Positions 33,501-41,652 of a stretch of DNA of 64,000 nucleotides are shown here, one piece after another (position 1 is the first letter of the stretch; every line of letters starts with the position of its first letter). The DNA comes from Spirochaetales bacterium. Its GTDB lineage: Bacteria > Spirochaetota > Spirochaetia > DSM-27196 > Alkalispirochaetaceae. The notes below the pieces were generated by a model. It was not told where the DNA came from. It ran no database searches and saw only the letters and a program-made list of their open reading frames with translations. The DNA lies in the NCBI GenBank assembly GCA_028282545.1, contig JANQHT010000068.1, positions 24,914 through 88,913 on the forward strand. Reading direction: 5' to 3'. Both the position numbers and the translations under genes were made by a program.

Positions 33501-35846
33501 ATGGTTTCCTACGACGACTACACCACGGACGGTTTTGAAATCTCGGAGATCCACTTCGACGCGACGAATCTGGGCAAATGGGAGAGCATTCTCTGCCAGG
33601 GCAACGGCTACATGGGCGTCAGGGCGGCACACGAGGAGCGCTATCCCGGCGAGCGGCGCAATCTCTTCGTTGCGGGCACCTATAACCGCTTTGACGAGCA
33701 CGAGCAGACCGAACTCCCCAATGGAGCGGACCTGATCGGGCTGGATCTCGGCTTGAACGGCGAGCCCTTTAACCTCATTGCCGGCACGATTCACGACTAC
33801 CGCCGGACCCTCAACCTGAACAACGGGGAGTTGGGGCGATGGATAACGTGGAGCACGGAGGCGACGGGCCGGATGCACCTCGAGTTTATGCGCTTCGTGT
33901 CGCTCCGCGACCTTCACCTCTTCTGTAGGCGCGTCGTCGTTACCCCTCTGGAGCGCGACGTGGAGGTCGTTCTCACGACCGGGATAGACGGCCGTATGAC
34001 CAACAGCGGCGTCTCTCACTTCTCGTATCGGAGCATGCGCGCCCCCGACGAAGGGACGCTCCAGCTCATGCAGACCACGACCCAGAGCCGGGTAGCCTTC
34101 GCGTTTGCCCTTTGCGATCGGCTGCAACGAGGCCGTGAGGACGCGACGGTTCGCGGCCACGCCGAAGGGGGGCGTCGCCTCATACGGCGAGTATATCGCC
34201 TCCGTCTGGCCAAGGGGGAGAGTCTGGAGCTGGAGCAGGCCGCGACGGTACACACAGACCGCGACAGAGACGTCGACCTTTCTACGGGTGAGTCGCTCGC
34301 CGCCGTGAATCTCGCCTACCTTCGCGATCGGGCCGATCGAACGTACGAAGAGCACCTGTCGGCAAGCACTGAGGCGTGGAACGCCCATGTGTGGTCCGGC
34401 GCCCCCGTGCATATCGAGTCGGAGCGCGCCGTAGACCTCCGCGCGCTACGCTTCGCCCGCTACCACCTGACGGCGATTACACCGGCTCACGACAGACGTA
34501 TGAATATCGGCGCCAAGGGGCTTTCGGGCGAGGGGTACAAGGGCCACGTCTTCTGGGACACGGAGATATTTATGCTTCCCTACTTCACCCTCACCACGCC
34601 CGAGGTTGCCAGGAGCCTCCTTGAGTACCGCGGCCACTGCCTTCCGACGGCTCGGAGGAAGGCCAATGAGAACGGATACAGGGGCGCCATGTTCCCGTGG
34701 GAGTCGGCGTGGATTGACGACGGTGAGACCACCCCCGAGTACGGCGACGTGGATGTCCACACGGGCGAACAGATCCGTATCTGGTGCGGCGCCATCGAGC
34801 ATCACATCACCGCCGACGTCGCATTGGGCGTGTGGCACTACTTCATGGCGAGCGATGATCAGGAGTTTATGGATGCCGTAGGCTACGAGATTATCTTCGA
34901 AGCGGCCGCCTTTTGGGCATCGCGACTGGAGTGGGACGAGGCGCAGGGCGTCTACGGTATTACCGACGTCATAGGTCCCGACGAGTACAAGGAGCACGTG
35001 GACAACAACGCCTACACCAATTACGGTGCGTGGTGGTGCCTCGCCAACGCTCTGAACTGTGCAGAGTCGCTCCGCGCGAAACGTCGTACACTCTACGACC
35101 GTTTCGACCGTGAACTGGGTCTCGCCCACGCGGTGGACGTGTGGCGCGACCGCGTTTCCACGGTCTATCTACCAAAGCCAAACGGGGAGGGGATCGTTCC
35201 TCAGGACGATACCTATCTGAGCCTTGACCAGATCGACCTTTCGCCGTACAGGAGCGCCCAGAGCCCCGGCGCGATCTTCAAAGAGCTTACCCTCGCGCAG
35301 GTCGGCAAGCTCCAGGTCTCAAAGCAGGCCGATGTGGTGCTGCTTATGGTCATCTTCGACGAACTCTTTGACGCACGAGTTCGAAAGGTGTGTCTGGACT
35401 ACTACGAGTCCCGCACCCTCCACGACTCTTCCCTCTCCCTATCGGTCCACTCTCTGCTCGCCGCGGACCTGGGTGAAACCGAGCGCGCATACGAGTTTTT
35501 CAGGCGCGCCTGTATGATCGATATGGGTCCCAATATGAAGAGTTCGGACGCCGGCATTCACGCCGCCTCCCTGGGAGGGATATGGCAGTGCGTGGTCTTT
35601 GGTTTCGGAGGCTTCCGACCGCGGATCGACGGCGTGCTCAGGATCCGGCCGCGCCTTCCAAAAGCGTGGAGCGAACTCTCCTATTCAGTGCGTTGGAAGC
35701 GGCGGAGGCTCGATGTATGCGTGGACCACCGGCGTGTGCATATCCGCGTAGACGGCGACGAGCCGGCCCACCTCGACGTTGCAGGCGCGTCGTATACGGT
35801 TCATCGCGAACTGGATCTCGCCTACGAACCCGCCGCGGTCGTGTGA
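33501..35846 (+). CDS. GH65 glycoside phosphorylase (maltose/kojibiose/nigerose phosphorylase type)
   Basis: 781 residues, the usual family length. An N-terminal beta-sandwich (LGKWESILCQGNGYMGVRAA) is followed by an (alpha/alpha)6 barrel with FWDTEIFMLPYFTLTTPEVA. The general-acid Glu495 lies in VIGPDEYKEHVDNNAYTN, and KQADVV follows. The phosphate-loop type sequence LHDSSLS (His641, Ser643, Ser644) is retained, so phosphorolysis of an alpha-linked glucose disaccharide to beta-glucose 1-phosphate plus glucose is expected. Linkage specificity cannot be read by eye. It is cytosolic, with no signal peptide. No beta-phosphoglucomutase gene is in the operon, which is unusual for this pathway. Confidence 0.92.
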   Translation: MVSYDDYTTDGFEISEIHFDATNLGKWESILCQGNGYMGVRAAHEERYPGERRNLFVAGTYNRFDEHEQTELPNGADLIGLDLGLNGEPFNLIAGTIHDYRRTLNLNNGELGRWITWSTEATGRMHLEFMRFVSLRDLHLFCRRVVVTPLERDVEVVLTTGIDGRMTNSGVSHFSYRSMRAPDEGTLQLMQTTTQSRVAFAFALCDRLQRGREDATVRGHAEGGRRLIRRVYRLRLAKGESLELEQAATVHTDRDRDVDLSTGESLAAVNLAYLRDRADRTYEEHLSASTEAWNAHVWSGAPVHIESERAVDLRALRFARYHLTAITPAHDRRMNIGAKGLSGEGYKGHVFWDTEIFMLPYFTLTTPEVARSLLEYRGHCLPTARRKANENGYRGAMFPWESAWIDDGETTPEYGDVDVHTGEQIRIWCGAIEHHITADVALGVWHYFMASDDQEFMDAVGYEIIFEAAAFWASRLEWDEAQGVYGITDVIGPDEYKEHVDNNAYTNYGAWWCLANALNCAESLRAKRRTLYDRFDRELGLAHAVDVWRDRVSTVYLPKPNGEGIVPQDDTYLSLDQIDLSPYRSAQSPGAIFKELTLAQVGKLQVSKQADVVLLMVIFDELFDARVRKVCLDYYESRTLHDSSLSLSVHSLLAADLGETERAYEFFRRACMIDMGPNMKSSDAGIHAASLGGIWQCVVFGFGGFRPRIDGVLRIRPRLPKAWSELSYSVRWKRRRLDVCVDHRRVHIRVDGDEPAHLDVAGASYTVHRELDLAYEPAAVV

Positions 35847-35856
35847 GGAGCGGCAC

Positions 35857-37854
35857 GTGCGATCGCGTACAATGACGAACTGCGGTCCGGAGGTACCCCA
35901 CGCCCATGTGAGCAACGGCGTCATCGGCCTCAATGTGCCGCGGTCGCCGTTCCTCTCCGGGGAGGCGCGCGTCGCCGGCTCGTACGAGTCGTGCGAGGAG
36001 TACGATTCGGAGGCACTGGCCCAGGTTCCCTACCCGTTGGCGCTTTGCTGCGCCGTCGACGGCAGGGGGCTGTCGGAGCGTGGAGCCGCCACTTGGTCCC
36101 AGACGTATGACTTCGCGTGCGGTGAGCTGAGAACCGAACTCGTCTACTCCGTCTCCACGGGCAAGCTCGTCGTCTCGGACGTGGTCTTCTGTTCTCGCTC
36201 CACGCCCTCGATCATGGCGCGGAGGCTTTATCTACGAGCTGACGCACCGTTGTCGGTGCGTCTCGACTTCTTTATCGATATCGAGGGGGTGCGGGGTGAT
36301 TTCCGCGACGCCTACGGTGAACACGGAGATGTGGACTGGACGGTGCTGTGGGAGACCGTCGGAGGGCGCTCTTCCCTCGGCATCTCCTTTCGCCTCGATA
36401 TCACCGCCTCGAGGGCGCCCGTCGTCAGGCGAGTCGAGGAAGCGCGCGTACGCGTGAAGAGCGAGATCGATAGGGGAGGGGAACTCGTCGTCTCGCAACT
36501 GGTTGCGATGGTACCCGATACTCTTCACCGCGAGCCCCATTGGCAGGCGTTGCGTCTCGTCCGCGCAGCGACGTGGCGCGGTTGGGACGATATCCGGGAG
36601 AACAACCGTCACGCCTGGAACGTGTTGTGGCGTTCGCGCGTCCGGCTCATGGGTGCGGGGGAGCGGTGGCAGGACGTCGCCGACGCTGCCTTCTTTTACC
36701 TTCACGCCGCCGCCCACGACGCGTCGCCATACAGCATTCCTCCTTACGGACTCTCATCCACGGCCTACAACGGGCACATCTTCTGGGATACGGAGACGTT
36801 TATGCTTCCGGTGCTCCTGTTTACGTCGCCCAAGGTGGCGTCGAACTTGCTTCGCTACCGCGCGGAGCGACTTCCCGCGGCACGAGCAAACGCGGCCCTT
36901 TCCGGGTATGGGGGTGCGATGTTCCCCTGGGAGAGAGGCTCCGACGGCTGCGAGCTCACCCCCGTCTTTGCGCCTACTTCCGAGGAGCACCACGTGAGCC
37001 TCGACGTCGCCGTTGCGTGCCTTCAGTACGCCTACGTTGCCGGAGACGCGTCCTTTGTGTGGAGCGTCTTGGTTCCATTGCTCCGCGACGTCTGCTGCTG
37101 GATTATGAGCCGTTGCGTGAAGACGGAGCGCGGCTACGAGATCCGGCACGTCGTCGGTATCGACGAGGGGATCGTTGACATCGATAACAATGCCTACACG
37201 AATATTGCCGCCAAGATCGTCCTGGAAGGTACGGCGCGCTTGATCGAGGGGAGCGACCTCGACGTGGACCCCGGTGCGCTGCGAGCGGTAGCGAGAGAGA
37301 TGTTCATCCCGGTGGATGCCGAACTGGGCGTCATCGTAAAGCACGACCGCTACCGCTACGCGGGCGGCCCGTGCAATGCTGAAACCCTCGCCGCCTTCTA
37401 CCCCCTTGGCTACCGCCACACCGATCCTGCGGTCGAGGCGGCCACGTTCGACTACCACCTTGGACTCGCCGATACGGTGCTTCACCTCCCCATGCTCTCG
37501 CCCCTCTTCGGCGTTTGGGCCGCTCGCCGGGGAGACCGGGGCCGCTCCCTCGACTTTTTCACCAGAGGTTTTATGGACTTCGTCTGTGATCCGTTCGACA
37601 GCTTTTCAGAGTGGCGCTCTGAAACGCGTCCCCTCTTCCTTACCAATCCGGCCGGCTTTCTGGGCTCGTGTATCTACGGCCTGAGCGGCCTCGTTCCGGA
37701 CGCCGGCGATCCCCAGGCGTGGGGCCGCTTCCCCGTCGTCCTGCCCGAGGGCTGGGACGCGGTCGAGGTGGAACGTATCTGGATCAGGGGGCGACCGGCC
37801 TCCCTCCGAGCTTGTCACGGCGCGCAACGGGCGAGTGTTGAGTGGCTGGATTGA
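35857..37854 (+). CDS. Second GH65-family protein lacking the phosphate loop (probable hydrolase-like paralogue)
   Basis: About 665 residues from GTG 35857 (GAGGAG upstream; ATG 35872 is an alternative). It keeps FWDTETFMLPVLLFTSPKVA and a Glu at the general-acid position (Glu437, VVGIDEGIVDIDNNAYTN). GPDEY has become GIDEG, the KQADVV block is replaced by NAETLAAFYPLG, and the HDSSLS phosphate loop is replaced by HLPMLS (His543). GH65 members without the phosphate loop are known to be hydrolases (for example kojibiose hydrolase and ATHL1-like enzymes), so hydrolysis or loss of activity is more likely than phosphorolysis. It is the last gene of the operon, ten bases after the phosphorylase. 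Confidence 0.82.
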   Translation: MRSRTMTNCGPEVPHAHVSNGVIGLNVPRSPFLSGEARVAGSYESCEEYDSEALAQVPYPLALCCAVDGRGLSERGAATWSQTYDFACGELRTELVYSVSTGKLVVSDVVFCSRSTPSIMARRLYLRADAPLSVRLDFFIDIEGVRGDFRDAYGEHGDVDWTVLWETVGGRSSLGISFRLDITASRAPVVRRVEEARVRVKSEIDRGGELVVSQLVAMVPDTLHREPHWQALRLVRAATWRGWDDIRENNRHAWNVLWRSRVRLMGAGERWQDVADAAFFYLHAAAHDASPYSIPPYGLSSTAYNGHIFWDTETFMLPVLLFTSPKVASNLLRYRAERLPAARANAALSGYGGAMFPWERGSDGCELTPVFAPTSEEHHVSLDVAVACLQYAYVAGDASFVWSVLVPLLRDVCCWIMSRCVKTERGYEIRHVVGIDEGIVDIDNNAYTNIAAKIVLEGTARLIEGSDLDVDPGALRAVAREMFIPVDAELGVIVKHDRYRYAGGPCNAETLAAFYPLGYRHTDPAVEAATFDYHLGLADTVLHLPMLSPLFGVWAARRGDRGRSLDFFTRGFMDFVCDPFDSFSEWRSETRPLFLTNPAGFLGSCIYGLSGLVPDAGDPQAWGRFPVVLPEGWDAVEVERIWIRGRPASLRACHGAQRASVEWLD

Positions 37855-38012
37855 GGCGCCGCAGGGAGGCTTCGAACAGCGCTCTCCGTGAACTTCAATC
37901 GGGTCGCCGTGCGATCGTGTGGTATCCCGTTGGGGGAGGCGGGGTTTCGACTCACGCCCCTGCACGGGGGACGGCTTGAACAATTGCAGGAAAAAAGACG
38001 CATCGCAGGTTC
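37855..38012. other. Intergenic stretch between the GH65 operon and a relic
   Basis: No gene is supported. A GC-rich segment near 37935-37975 superficially resembles a tRNA or tmRNA arm (GGTTTCGAC) but does not fold into one. No clear terminator follows the GH65 operon. The relic described next starts at about 38013, making the stretch from 37855 to 38422 free of intact genes. Confidence 0.5.
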
Positions 38013-38414
38013 AGGCCGAGCAGTTCCTGAATGGTGCATGCGGACAGTGTGATCACCACGCGACCTGTCACAACCGCGAACAGGACACGCAGAGAAGGAG
38101 GTGTTCGAGATATAACGGCTATTTTTACATATATTATGTACCCGAACTCTGCTGCCTGCGCCCCAACACATGATCTGGGACGCTATATTGGTGAAAATGT
38201 CGATGTTGCGGTTCGTGGCAGCCTTCGGGACCGTCCGGGGTACCCTGCTCCTGGCGATTGCGGCGCTTCGATTCCGCCGCACCCAGAACTCCCCGCGTTG
38301 GATGATACTCCGCGAACGTGACCGGCGCCACCAATGAAACCGCAGTCAACAACGCCGTGGAGTCTGCTGATGGCGAACGCGCTGACGGCGGTTGGAATGA
38401 AGCGACCCCTTTCC
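38013..38414 (+). pseudogene. Chimeric relic of the lipoprotein/AraC/dehydrogenase locus
   Basis: Bases 38013-38295 align with 6918-7200: the start of the Asp-box lipoprotein gene, the divergent promoter region and the N-terminus of the AraC-type regulator. Bases from about 38300 to 38414 then align with about 8385-8501 inside the dehydrogenase gene. The two blocks are joined with about 1.2 kb missing. A frame in the second block reads VTGATNETAVNNAVESADGE against VTGATNDTAVNNAEESAHGV in the intact gene. Orientation is the same as in the source. No open frame crosses it. Confidence 0.85.
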
Positions 38415-38422
38415 CTGGACCT

Positions 38423-38992
38423 TTATTTCGATCGTACTCGCCGGCCCGTCGGGTAGCCAATCAATGTGCCTATGATCAATCCGACGAACGGCAGAATCCA
38501 GTCACGTCGGTTCCTTCGATCCTTTCCATCATTCTGAGGTTCCCACGCAACCGTTCGGGCTCCGTTGATTGAGTTGATTCGGAGAGCACCATTCTTCTCG
38601 AAGGTCTCTGAGTACGTCTGTATTCGATAGTCGTGATTACCGTGATCCCAAAACTTGAACAGTGGTGCGTCGGCCTGTTCATAATACATCATCCCGAATG
38701 ATCCGGTAGCCGTATACACTACCGCGTATTTCGGATCACCGTGTTGATCGAAATAGGTGGTTTTATGTCTCCCATTGCTCAGGATAACTTCTTCACGCAC
38801 TATTCGGCCATGTGAATTGAGTGTCCGGACTACGGTCGTCCCGTCATCGAGGATACGAGTCGTCGCCCGTTCTTCGGCTCCGCACAGGTGAATCGAGCAC
38901 GACAAAAACACTGTAATGCAAACAAGGAAACGTAACAGGCCGTACCGAGCATTCCCAACAAGGTGGGAACCAGTTCTTGTTGTTGCAATCAT
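38423..38992 (-). CDS. Exported hypothetical protein with C-terminal membrane anchor
   Basis: About 189 residues if the ATG at 38992 is used. The leader RYGLLRFLVCITVFLSCSIH may be a signal peptide, possibly a lipoprotein. The middle holds repeated short strands (TTVVRTLNSHGRIVREEVIL, HKTTYFDQHGDPKYAVVYTA) resembling YD/MORN-like beta hairpins. The C-terminus is a glycine-rich helix (FVGLIIGTLIGYPTG) and a basic tail. No family is recognised and no good ribosome site is seen. Its stop lies eight bases from the relic. Confidence 0.55.
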   Translation of the reverse strand: MIATTRTGSHLVGNARYGLLRFLVCITVFLSCSIHLCGAEERATTRILDDGTTVVRTLNSHGRIVREEVILSNGRHKTTYFDQHGDPKYAVVYTATGSFGMMYYEQADAPLFKFWDHGNHDYRIQTYSETFEKNGALRINSINGARTVAWEPQNDGKDRRNRRDWILPFVGLIIGTLIGYPTGRRVRSK

Positions 38993-39106
38993 GACTGAAG
39001 TGTAGCCGTTGGTTTCAGGAAATAAAACGAATAAAACTCCTGGACGCGTTGCTCCAGGCACCACGATACTATCTGAACCCAGATGAGAATGACCATTCGT
39101 CCGCCC

Positions 39107-40327
39107 CTACCAGTAGCGAGATTCGTCCGACAGGGAGAGCAACTCGTCGATCTCTACGGGTTGACCGGTTCGCACCGACTGCTCGGCCGCACAACCCACC
39201 ACGGCCGACCAGTAGCCCTCCTCAACGGTGGGCGCGTGCTCATCCTTGCCCCCGAGAAGCTCCATGAAGATACGGTGGGCGTAAAAATCGGAGCCGCTGT
39301 GGCCGGTCTCCCGAACCGCCCCCGAGTAGCGCGGCTCGCTTTTCCAACTGGGAGCCCCCTCTCCTCGGTAGACTTCCAGACCTACCTGGAGACCGGTGTC
39401 GTTTAGAGAGTCCTCCTGCTCGAAGGCGCGAAGACGTCCCCCATCCCCGCAGATAACAAGTTCCTCGAAAAAGAGGGGGACAAACATACAGAGATCGAAG
39501 GTGGCGCGAATACCGTTTTCATACTCGACGATTACCGAGGCGTTATCCACAATGTCCGCCCGCTCTCCCCGGTAGTCGAATCCATCGTAGTTGACCGCCC
39601 TGCTCCCGCTGGCGATGACCCGCTTCGGTCTGGCCTCGGCAAAGAGGTTAAAGAGATCGAAGTAGTGGCAGCACTTCTCCACCAGGGTACCGCCGGAGTA
39701 CTTGGAAAACTTGTTCCACTGCTCCACCTTGTCCAAAAAGGGAATCCGGTGCTCCCGAATGCTCAGGGTCTTGATGTTTCCGAGAACGCGACGCTTCAGG
39801 GCCTCGTGGATCGCCTCAACGTAGATCGTCTTAAAACGATACTGCAGGCCTACCTGGATCGGCACCCCGGTCTCTCTCTGCAAGCGCACCATTGCGGCGC
39901 TGTCTTCGATGGTGGTCGCCATTGGTTTTTCCAGAAAGATCGGCTTGCCCGCTCCGGCGACCCGTTCCAGCACCTCCCGGTGGGTGTAGTTCGGCGTCGC
40001 GATCATAAAGCCGTCTACCTCGGAGTCTGCCACCGCGTCGTCGATCGAAGGGTAGACCTTTGGTTCCTGATCGGGCCAGTAGCGACGCGCCGCCTCAATC
40101 CCTGCGGTGACGCTGCCCGTATGGGGATCGTAGAGACCGACTATTCGGGAATTGCCTTCGATACCGGCACTCTTGATATGGCCGCGGCCGTTCAGCCCCG
40201 CGCCGATGAGAGCTATCCTGTACCGCGCCTCCGGGGGACGCAGGTAGTGGCGATCCCCGGGGTCGAGATAGGTAAACTGCGGATCCTGTGTCAGCCCTCG
40301 GCTGTACGCGGCAATGCCTCGCTCCAT
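39107..40327 (-). CDS. Gfo/Idh/MocA-family NAD(P)-dependent oxidoreductase
   Basis: 406 residues; CAGGAGAG precedes the ATG. After a 35-residue extension the Rossmann fold starts RIALIGAGLNGRGHIKSAG, followed by DGFMIATPNYTHREV and the family EKP motif in PIFLEKPMATT. The C-terminal alpha/beta substrate domain contains KYSGGTLVEKCCHYFDLFNL with the likely catalytic Lys/His-type residues. It would oxidise or reduce a sugar, inositol or derivative. It is not in an operon with neighbours. A small inverted repeat and a MITE-like element lie upstream. Confidence 0.92.
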   Translation of the reverse strand: MERGIAAYSRGLTQDPQFTYLDPGDRHYLRPPEARYRIALIGAGLNGRGHIKSAGIEGNSRIVGLYDPHTGSVTAGIEAARRYWPDQEPKVYPSIDDAVADSEVDGFMIATPNYTHREVLERVAGAGKPIFLEKPMATTIEDSAAMVRLQRETGVPIQVGLQYRFKTIYVEAIHEALKRRVLGNIKTLSIREHRIPFLDKVEQWNKFSKYSGGTLVEKCCHYFDLFNLFAEARPKRVIASGSRAVNYDGFDYRGERADIVDNASVIVEYENGIRATFDLCMFVPLFFEELVICGDGGRLRAFEQEDSLNDTGLQVGLEVYRGEGAPSWKSEPRYSGAVRETGHSGSDFYAHRIFMELLGGKDEHAPTVEEGYWSAVVGCAAEQSVRTGQPVEIDELLSLSDESRYW

Positions 40328-40368
40328 TTGGTCTCTCCTGTACCGGAACTGTCAATTTTGTTTCTTAC

Positions 40369-40385
40369 AGTAAATAACTTTTACT
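40369..40385. promoter_or_regulatory. Inverted repeat before the oxidoreductase gene
   Basis: AGTAAATAACTTTTACT has perfect 6-bp arms (AGTAAA/TTTACT) and a 5-base centre. It lies about 42 bases upstream of the oxidoreductase ATG in an AT-rich pocket, where an operator would be expected. The binding protein is unknown. Confidence 0.4.
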
Positions 40386-40414
40386 ATTCCATCAACTGAG
40401 TTGCCAATGGTGCA

Positions 40415-40519
40415 GCAGTTCGCATTTTAGAGATCACATACCCTTGGCACGATTCGTTCCGGCGCGCCTAATGATATGTTCTTTACTATCGGCAGTGTGA
40501 TCTCCAAAATGCGAACTGC
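40415..40519. mobile_element. MITE-like element with 25-bp imperfect terminal inverted repeats
   Basis: The left arm (40415-40439, starting GCAGTTCGCATTTTAGAGAT) and the right arm (40495-40519, ending AATGCGAACTGC) are reverse complements at 23 of 25 positions. They enclose 55 bases with no coding potential. Size and structure fit a miniature inverted-repeat element, but no target-site duplication is obvious and no parent transposase is in the window. A large regulatory hairpin is the alternative. Confidence 0.5.
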
Positions 40520-40704
40520 CTGTCGTTTGACATGGACACAGTCGTCGGAGGGCTCGCCGCCCTCCGTCCATGCTGAGAATTGCTACCAATGGTGCCGGAC
40601 ACCGATATGACATTCGTCACCCTCAAATCGTTACATATTGCACGGTGTTCGCGGATGTGTAGTGGCGTTAACGTAAGAGCCATCCAAACGTTCAGGAGAG
40701 CGAA

Positions 40705-41637
40705 ATGGTAGTACGTATGCAGAGAGTGACAAAGAGATACGGGGATGTGGTCGCACTGGACAACGTGGACCTCACGATCGAACGCGGCGAGATCGTCGGC
40801 CTGCTCGGGCCCAACGGTGCGGGAAAGACGACGACGATTAGCGGGGTGTACGGATTGACACGGTTCGACGCCGGCGAGGTCACTCTCTTCGGCCATCCGG
40901 CAAAACGGATCGATCCCGGGATCAAGCGGCGAATGGGCCTCGTGCCCCAGGACATCGCGGTGTTCGACGATTTGACCGCCGGAGAGAACGTATCCTACTT
41001 CGGCCGCCTCTATGGGCTCTCCGGGCGTGCTCTCACCGAAGGAGTGTCCTTCGCGCTGGAGTTCACCGGACTTAATGAGCGGCGCGATCAGAGGCCGAAG
41101 AGCTTCTCCGGCGGCATGAAACGCCGGCTCAACATCGCCTGTGCCCTGGCCCACCGTCCCGAGCTGGTCATCCTCGACGAACCGACGGTGGGGATCGATC
41201 CACAGTCGCGCAACCATATCCTGGAATCGGTACGCGCCCTCAACCGCGACGGTACGACGGTGATCTACACCTCCCACTATATGGAAGAGGTTGAAGCGGT
41301 CTGTTCCCGGGTAATCGTGATGGACCACGGCCGGGTAATCGCCTCGGGCACCCAGAGCGATCTCAAGGCGCTCGTCTCCGACGAGGAGACCATAGACATC
41401 GAGCTCGAGCGAATGACCCCTCGGGTCGTTGAGGCTGTCCGCAGCGTCGCCGGCGTGAAGGAGTGCCTGCCCGAAGGTACCCACCTGCGGATTACCGTTG
41501 AGCGCGACGGGGTACGCCTCGGCCGCGTGATCGAAAAGGCGACCGGTCTCGGCGTAGAGGTACTCTCGGCGCAGATCGAACGCCCCACCCTCGAAAGCGT
41601 CTTCCTCTCCCTGACCGGCCGAACGCTCAGGGATTGA
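40705..41637 (+). CDS. ABC-2 type exporter ATP-binding protein
   Basis: 310 residues; GGAGAG precedes the ATG. Walker A GPNGAGKTT, Q-loop LVPQDIAVFD, signature SFSGGMKRRLNIACA, Walker B LVILDEPTVGIDP, and His switch in TSHYMEEVE. The C-terminal 80 residues (SDEETIDIELERM onward) form the extension typical of multidrug or antibiotic exporters. Two permease genes and a two-component system follow in the same unit, a layout seen in envelope-stress or antimicrobial-efflux modules. Confidence 0.94.
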   Translation: MVVRMQRVTKRYGDVVALDNVDLTIERGEIVGLLGPNGAGKTTTISGVYGLTRFDAGEVTLFGHPAKRIDPGIKRRMGLVPQDIAVFDDLTAGENVSYFGRLYGLSGRALTEGVSFALEFTGLNERRDQRPKSFSGGMKRRLNIACALAHRPELVILDEPTVGIDPQSRNHILESVRALNRDGTTVIYTSHYMEEVEAVCSRVIVMDHGRVIASGTQSDLKALVSDEETIDIELERMTPRVVEAVRSVAGVKECLPEGTHLRITVERDGVRLGRVIEKATGLGVEVLSAQIERPTLESVFLSLTGRTLRD

Positions 41638-41652
41638 GGGAGGGGAGGTCCA

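Larger units (their letters stand above)
40328..40704. other. Divergent intergenic region of 377 bases
   Basis: It contains the regulatory sequences of the oxidoreductase (left) and ABC exporter operon (right), the 17-bp inverted repeat at 40369-40385 and the 105-bp inverted-repeat element at 40415-40519. CCAATGGTGC occurs twice (near 40404 and 40587) without being a target-site duplication of the element. No gene is supported. Confidence 0.5.

Noticed and set aside
37935..37975. Possible tRNA or tmRNA end (GGTTTCGAC in a GC-rich hairpin)
   Set aside because: No complete cloverleaf, no CCA-type 3' end and no tmRNA partner arm within a sensible distance; the next 400 bases are the chimeric relic.
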